Source of the DNA: Candidatus Parcubacteria bacterium
GTDB taxonomy: Bacteria; Patescibacteriota; Minisyncoccia; Phycocordibacterales; CAIZLB01
Direction of reading: 5' to 3'
Length of the DNA stretch: 10,376 nt
Assembly: GCA_014378965.1 (NCBI GenBank)
Contig: JACMMR010000016.1
Span: forward strand, 1 to 10,376
In this document: piece after piece, positions 6,556 through 10,376 of the stretch
How positions within the stretch are numbered: position 1 is the first letter of the stretch
How the letters are laid out: each line of letters begins with the position of its first letter
Program-made: the position numbers and the translations under genes
Notes under the pieces: generated by a model
Told to the model about the DNA's origin: nothing
Databases searched by the model: none
Seen by the model: the letters and a program-made list of their open reading frames with translations, nothing else

Positions 6556-8373
6556 ATGGGATTTCTCGATTTTTTTAAACCAAAAAATAACACTCAAATT
6601 AGACAAATTACTTCAATTTTGCCGAAAGATATCTATCGATCTGCAGTGTTGGAATTAAAGGATATTATTGCACCATCTGCACTAAAAATAAGTCCGAAAA
6701 CATTAAACCTAGGTGAAAAACTAGTGCGAAGCTTCTTCGTAATGTCTTATCCAAAGTACCTTTCGGATTCATGGTTTTCACCAATCATAAACCTAGATAA
6801 AGCTTATGATATATCGATTTTTATCCATCCCATTGACACATCGGTTATATTAAATGAATTTAAGAAAAAAGTAGCTGAGGTACAAAGTCAAATCAATGAT
6901 AGGGAGGAGAAAGGTTTAGTTCGTGACCCACAACTTGACGCATCATATCAGAACTTAGAGCAACTTCGTGATAATCTACAACAAGCACAAGAGAAAATTT
7001 TTGATGTGGGAATATATATATCTGTATATGGTGACAGTGAAGAAGAGTTGAATAGGGTTGAATCAGAAATAAAATCAACACTTGAGGCTTCTCTTGTGTT
7101 TATAAAACCAGCACTTTTTCAACAAGAACAAGGTTTCAAAACAACAATTCCTGTGTCTACTGATGAATTAGCAGTGCACTCAAAACTAAACTCATCACCT
7201 TTGTCTTCTATTTTTCCATTTATCTCATTTGACCTTACAGAAGGAAAGGGGATATTATATGGACTTAACCGTCACAATAATAGTTTGGTGTTATTTGATC
7301 GTTTTTCTCTTGAAAACTACAACTCTGTTACTTTTGCAAAATCTGGTTCTGGTAAATCATATGCGACCAAACTTGAAATACTTCGATCACTCATGTTTGA
7401 TATAGATGTAATTGTGCTTGATCCTGAAAAGGAGTATGAAAGAATGACTGAAACACTTGGAGGAAGATATTTTAATATTTCACTAACATCAGAAAACCAT
7501 ATCAATCCATTTGACCTTCCTATACCACATGAAGATGAGTCTCCATCTGATGTTTTGAGGTCTCATATTGTAAATCTTGTTGGACTTTTTAGACTGATGC
7601 TTGGAGGTTTGACACCAGAAGAAGATTCTATAATAGATAGGGCTATTTCTGAAACCTATGCACTTAAAGATATCACCCCTGAAGCCAATTTTTCAGCCAT
7701 AGAACCACCTTTAATGTCTGACTTTGAGCTTGTACTTGCAGGACTCGAAGGAGGGGAGTCTTTGGTTCAAAGACTTACAAAATATACAAAAGGAACATGG
7801 TCAGGATTTATAAACAGGCCTTCAAATTTGGATATAAATAAAAAATTGGTAGTATTTTCACTTAGAGATATGGAAGATGAGCTAAAACCTATTGCTATGT
7901 ACATTGTGATGCACCATATTTGGGGATTGGTACGAAAAGAGATTAAAAAGAGACTGTTGGTAGTTGATGAGGCATGGTGGATGATGAAATCAGAAGATAC
8001 AGCCTCATTCTTGTTTGGATTGGCTAAAAGAGGTAGAAAATATTACCTCGGTATATCAACAATTACTCAAGATGTGGAGGATTTCTTAAGATCTCCATAC
8101 GGATTACCGATTATCACCAACTCATCAATGCAGTTTATGTTGAAACAATCACCAACATCTATTGATATGGTTCAAAAAACCTTTAATCTTACTGATGAAG
8201 AAAAATTTTTGTTGCTCGAGTCTGGTATTGGTGAAGGAATATTCTTTGCTGGACAAAAACACGTTGCTTTAAAGGTTGTGTCTTCGGAAACTGAGCATAA
8301 GATTATTACTTCAAATCCTGAAGAGATATTAAATAATCAAAAAGAGACTCAAAAAACATGGTTACACAATTAG
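6556..8373 (+). CDS. virB4: VirB4 ATPase (C-terminal RecA-like motor)
   Basis: This 605-residue cytosolic ATPase is the motor that powers assembly or export by the T4SS-like complex. Residues 1-240 continue the VirB4 middle region, including a coiled segment at about 95-145. The RecA-like fold follows. Walker A is KSGSGKS (262-268), followed by VIVLDPEKEY (strand and DPE motif) and NPFDLP (317-322). A helical 'all-alpha' insert holds GGLTPEEDSIIDRA, then Walker B RLLVVDEAWW (466-475; D471, E472). KRGRKYYLGISTITQDV carries the candidate arginine finger (R492/R494) and sensor Q505, and the sequence ends with SSMQFMLKQ and ESGIGEGIFFAG. All catalytic residues are intact. It starts 9 bp after the N-domain gene in the same frame, separated by one TAA; together they span 816 codons, the size of a full VirB4. 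No Shine-Dalgarno site is seen. The next gene overlaps its end by 16 bp. Confidence 0.93.
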   Translation: MGFLDFFKPKNNTQIRQITSILPKDIYRSAVLELKDIIAPSALKISPKTLNLGEKLVRSFFVMSYPKYLSDSWFSPIINLDKAYDISIFIHPIDTSVILNEFKKKVAEVQSQINDREEKGLVRDPQLDASYQNLEQLRDNLQQAQEKIFDVGIYISVYGDSEEELNRVESEIKSTLEASLVFIKPALFQQEQGFKTTIPVSTDELAVHSKLNSSPLSSIFPFISFDLTEGKGILYGLNRHNNSLVLFDRFSLENYNSVTFAKSGSGKSYATKLEILRSLMFDIDVIVLDPEKEYERMTETLGGRYFNISLTSENHINPFDLPIPHEDESPSDVLRSHIVNLVGLFRLMLGGLTPEEDSIIDRAISETYALKDITPEANFSAIEPPLMSDFELVLAGLEGGESLVQRLTKYTKGTWSGFINRPSNLDINKKLVVFSLRDMEDELKPIAMYIVMHHIWGLVRKEIKKRLLVVDEAWWMMKSEDTASFLFGLAKRGRKYYLGISTITQDVEDFLRSPYGLPIITNSSMQFMLKQSPTSIDMVQKTFNLTDEEKFLLLESGIGEGIFFAGQKHVALKVVSSETEHKIITSNPEEILNNQKETQKTWLHN

Positions 8374-8801
8374 GACAGAGGCCGAGTAGAATGGAACGAA
8401 GAGACTCTTCTGAGTTTGAAAAACCTAGTAGAATAGAGAGGGTAGTGAGTTTAGGTGGGAACAAGAATCCTTTAAACAGCCTCAATAAAATTAGTGATGT
8501 GAAAAATACTGTAGGTAATGTTTTTAAGAAGCCTTTATCCCTAAATTTTATTTGCATGTTTATGGTATCAGGAACTTTAGATATAATAGGTGTTTTTACA
8601 ACTGAATTTCCTGGATTCAGCATACTCCTTTCAATACTCTATAATATTATTTTTATACCGTGGTTTTATTTTTCAGGTATAAAATTTAACATGAAAAAAA
8701 TTGGGTCAATGGGAGCAACATCAATACTTGAAGATATCCCCATTGTTGAGGCTTTACCTTGGATGACTATTAACACAATCTACTCCTACTATTCAAAGTA
8801 A
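8358..8801 (+). CDS. Small two-helix membrane protein following VirB4
   Basis: The 147-residue product has a basic, polar N-terminal part (1-59), two hydrophobic helices (about 60-80 and 86-105), and a short C-terminal hydrophobic stretch with IPIVEALPWMT (127-137). Small membrane proteins with the same 'DII--- ... FIPWFYF ... E-IP---ALP--T' pattern follow VirB4 in CPR clusters as I remember them, but the function is unknown to me. The first ATG (8358) overlaps the end of virB4 by 16 bp, consistent with translational coupling. A second ATG at 8391 (residue 12) is preceded by GAGG at 8378-8381, the only Shine-Dalgarno-like sequence well placed in this window, so the real start may be 8391. The N-terminal part holds a small internal duplication. 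It is probably an accessory subunit in the inner membrane. Confidence 0.75.
   Translation: MVTQLGQRPSRMERRDSSEFEKPSRIERVVSLGGNKNPLNSLNKISDVKNTVGNVFKKPLSLNFICMFMVSGTLDIIGVFTTEFPGFSILLSILYNIIFIPWFYFSGIKFNMKKIGSMGATSILEDIPIVEALPWMTINTIYSYYSK
8382..8441 (+). repeat. Imperfect in-frame duplication, 42-bp period
   Basis: Bases 8382-8399 and 8424-8441 match at 13 of 18 positions. They encode PSRMER and PSRIER exactly 14 residues apart in the cytosolic N-terminus of the small membrane protein. Most differences are synonymous third-position changes, which suggests the peptide motif is kept rather than recently copied. Confidence 0.55.
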
Positions 8802-8805
8802 AATC

Positions 8806-8814
8806 TGATATAAT
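8806..8814 (+). promoter_or_regulatory. Extended -10 promoter for the Ig-like secreted protein gene (leaderless)
   Basis: TGaTATAAT is a perfect extended -10 element whose hexamer (8809-8814) ends 6 nt before the ATG at 8821, so the predicted start site is at or within 1-2 nt of the start codon. No good -35 is visible at 16-18 bp, which extended -10 promoters tolerate. It lies in the 19-bp gap between two genes. Confidence 0.6.
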
Positions 8815-8820
8815 TATCAC

Positions 8821-9828
8821 ATGAGTTTTTTCTCTAAAATATTTTTGTTATTGATATTCATGTTTTCTTTTTCTATAAATACCTCCGCCGCAACTGGACC
8901 AGAAGATCTTCCAGAACTTAAAGAAAAAGTATATTACAATGTATCACCTGAAAGACCAAACGTTGGAGACAATGTTCAATTGGAGGCAGAGATGTATGGT
9001 ACAAATGTTAAGGATGCAAATTTTGTATGGAAAATGGCTGGAAAAACATTTAAAGAAGGTGTGGGGGCGAACAGAGTAAATTTTACTTTGTCAGAAAAAA
9101 CAAAAGTTGATTTAACCATCACAACAGGATCAGACGTTATAATACAAAAATCATTTGAATTTGATCCTAAAAAAATTATTATTATTTGGGAATCAAAAAC
9201 ATATACACCACCATTTTACAAAGGTAAACCCTTATATTCAAAAGAATCTAGTCTTATTTTAAATGCAATAAATCTTGATCAAGAAAACCCGCTGACAAAT
9301 GTATACAATAACTACACTTGGAAAGTTGATACAACAGTCAAAGGTAATGAATCTGGTGTGGGTTATTCATCATATGTATATCAAGGTGATATTTTAGGAT
9401 TAGAGCCTTTGCTTACAGTCTCTATGACAGGAATTGTTTCAGCAAAAGACAAAGCAATTGGCAGAACTGCTGCTCGAGGAGGACAATCCTTGTTAAGAGT
9501 TCAATCGTTTCCAACAGAAATAATGAGTTATGAAAAATCACCATTACTTGGAGTGCTTTTTAATAAAATGCTGAGATCTCCTTACTACCTTAATCAAAGT
9601 GAAACAACATTAGTATCCTACCCAGCCTATTACGCATTTTCATCATCATTGTCTGGATTATACGAGTGGTACATAAATGATGTAAAAATAAATACAAGCT
9701 TAAATGAATTATCTTTTAAAAAGAAAAAAGATAATGAGCAGTCACGATTAACAATTAGTATAAAAAATGATGCGTCTATATTGCAGTCGAGAGATGCTAC
9801 ATATGTAATAGATACAAATAGAAAATAA
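8821..9828 (+). CDS. Secreted protein with three Ig-like beta-sandwich segments
   Basis: The 335-residue product begins with a strong signal peptide (MSFFSK, hydrophobic core to about 18, likely cleavage after TSA near residue 23). It has no cysteine and no other membrane helix, so it is probably released or attached outside the membrane. Three beta-rich segments are visible, each with a core strand of the form (aromatic or V)-x-W or similar: FVWKM with W70, YTWKV with W167 and YEWYI with W283. The first resembles a PKD/Ig-type domain (SPERPNVGDNVQLEAE). The second starts at about 117 with PPFYKGKPLYS and the third at about 230 with SPLLGVLFNK. I recall similar 'PPFYKGK' proteins beside VirB4 and pilin-like genes in Parcubacteria. 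It could be a periplasmic scaffold of the machine or a surface adhesin. It has its own promoter-like element and lies 2 bp before the pilin-like gene. No named family is assigned. Confidence 0.75.
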   Translation: MSFFSKIFLLLIFMFSFSINTSAATGPEDLPELKEKVYYNVSPERPNVGDNVQLEAEMYGTNVKDANFVWKMAGKTFKEGVGANRVNFTLSEKTKVDLTITTGSDVIIQKSFEFDPKKIIIIWESKTYTPPFYKGKPLYSKESSLILNAINLDQENPLTNVYNNYTWKVDTTVKGNESGVGYSSYVYQGDILGLEPLLTVSMTGIVSAKDKAIGRTAARGGQSLLRVQSFPTEIMSYEKSPLLGVLFNKMLRSPYYLNQSETTLVSYPAYYAFSSSLSGLYEWYINDVKINTSLNELSFKKKKDNEQSRLTISIKNDASILQSRDATYVIDTNRK

Positions 9829-9830
9829 AA

Positions 9831-10376
9831 ATGAATAAAACAACATTCACAATAATTATACTATTTCTATTATCATTTTCTATTGTTGTTAATGCAGCGC
9901 CACCAGAATCTTCTGGATCAATATTGGATACCCTTATACCATCTAAAAAAAATTGTAATTTCGTATCCGATAAGTTATACGAACCATTTTCAGGTATAGG
10001 GCAAGATTTTCCAGGAGTTGGAAAAATGATGAAGAAAGGAAGGGATGAAAAGACTGATTGTGTGAAAGTTGCGAACGGAACAGAAAATCTCCTCGAACTT
10101 CTTTTTACGACAGCAATCACAATTATTATTGTGTTGACTGTAATTAGTATATCTGTGGCTGGAATACAATTCATGACAGAGCAGGCACAAGGACAAACTC
10201 AAGGAGCAGCCAAGAAGAGATTACAGAATAGTTTTATTGCGTTGGGGTTAGGGTTGTTGTCGTATACGATATTGTATACAGTGAATAAGCAGTTGGTGAA
10301 TTTTACATTTAATCCAGTAGGTATTGATATTAAAGGTTCGATTGGGAGGGGTATTAACGATGCAAATATTGCAGCG
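9831..10376 (+). CDS. VirB2/TrbC-like pilin-type membrane protein, 3'-truncated
   Basis: An ATG at 9831 opens a frame that runs through all 182 codons to the right edge, so the C-terminus is missing. The protein has a signal peptide (hydrophobic core 6-20, cleavage near 22-23 after VNA or NAA). A polar linker follows with cysteines at 42 and 77, possibly a disulfide pair, then two hydrophobic helices (about 88-113 and 134-152) joined by a short polar loop with QAQGQTQGAAKKR. Signal peptide plus two helices with a basic loop is the layout of VirB2/TrbC pilins, although the linker between signal peptide and first helix (about 65 residues) is longer than usual. The product may polymerise into a pilus or form a membrane ring (inference). 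The start is 2 bp after the preceding stop, in the same operon, without a Shine-Dalgarno site. Confidence 0.7.
   Translation, partial: MNKTTFTIIILFLLSFSIVVNAAPPESSGSILDTLIPSKKNCNFVSDKLYEPFSGIGQDFPGVGKMMKKGRDEKTDCVKVANGTENLLELLFTTAITIIIVLTVISISVAGIQFMTEQAQGQTQGAAKKRLQNSFIALGLGLLSYTILYTVNKQLVNFTFNPVGIDIKGSIGRGINDANIAA

Noticed and set aside
9797..10202. Minus-strand open frames over the pilin-like gene
   Set aside because: The + strand frame has a signal peptide, two helices and operon spacing; the antisense frames show no domain logic.
1..10376. Alternative genetic code (UGA as glycine)
   Set aside because: All genes run full length without in-frame TGA, and glycine uses GGN codons throughout.

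Overview
The window looks like a chromosomal segment of a Candidate Phyla Radiation (Patescibacteria) bacterium, most likely a Parcubacteria-type lineage. It is AT-rich by eye and tightly packed, and every supported gene is on the + strand. The protein set matches, from my memory of such genomes, the conserved type IV secretion-like (T4SS) cluster of that group: a large TrbL/VirB6-like membrane protein, a PrgI-family protein, a VirB4 ATPase made as two polypeptides, and a VirB2/TrbC-like two-helix pilin-type protein. No database search was run. All stops are TAA or TAG, and all reading frames run full length without in-frame TGA, so nothing suggests the UGA=Gly code of Gracilibacteria/Absconditabacteria.

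Layout. Positions 1-1258 hold the 3' part of a protein gene that is open to the left edge; it has a conserved hydrophobic core and a Gln/Asn/Tyr/Gly-rich tail. A 54-bp gap with an AT-only inverted repeat and a -10-like box precedes the large VirB6/TrbL-like gene (1313-4507). An acidic, cytosolic-looking protein (4514-5350) and the PrgI-family gene (5355-5777) follow with gaps of only 6 and 4 bp. A 72-bp gap carries a good sigma70-type promoter for tRNA-His(GTG) (5850-5921). One nucleotide after the tRNA body begins the VirB4 N-terminal-domain gene (5923-6546), then the VirB4 ATPase gene (6556-8373), a small two-helix membrane protein overlapping it by 16 bp (8358-8801), a secreted protein with three Ig-like segments (8821-9828), and the pilin-like gene (9831 to the right edge). 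There is no gene-free stretch over 300 bases.

How the parts probably work together (inference): the VirB4 pair powers an inner-membrane export or assembly complex with the PrgI/VirB3-like and VirB6-like channel proteins. The pilin-like protein and the Ig-like secreted protein are candidate extracytoplasmic parts, and the first gene's product may be another envelope component. No VirD4 coupling protein, relaxase, integrase, VirB8/9/10 or transposase is visible, so conjugation is not shown. Surface-appendage assembly, DNA or protein translocation, or host-cell contact are all possible.

The most notable signals concern expression. None of the first-choice starts has a convincing Shine-Dalgarno sequence. 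Several have a -10-like hexamer ending 6 nt before the ATG, which would give leaderless mRNAs. The VirB4 N-domain gene starts directly behind a tRNA, so tRNA 3' processing could itself produce a near-leaderless message. The two VirB4 parts lie in the same frame, separated by a single TAA.
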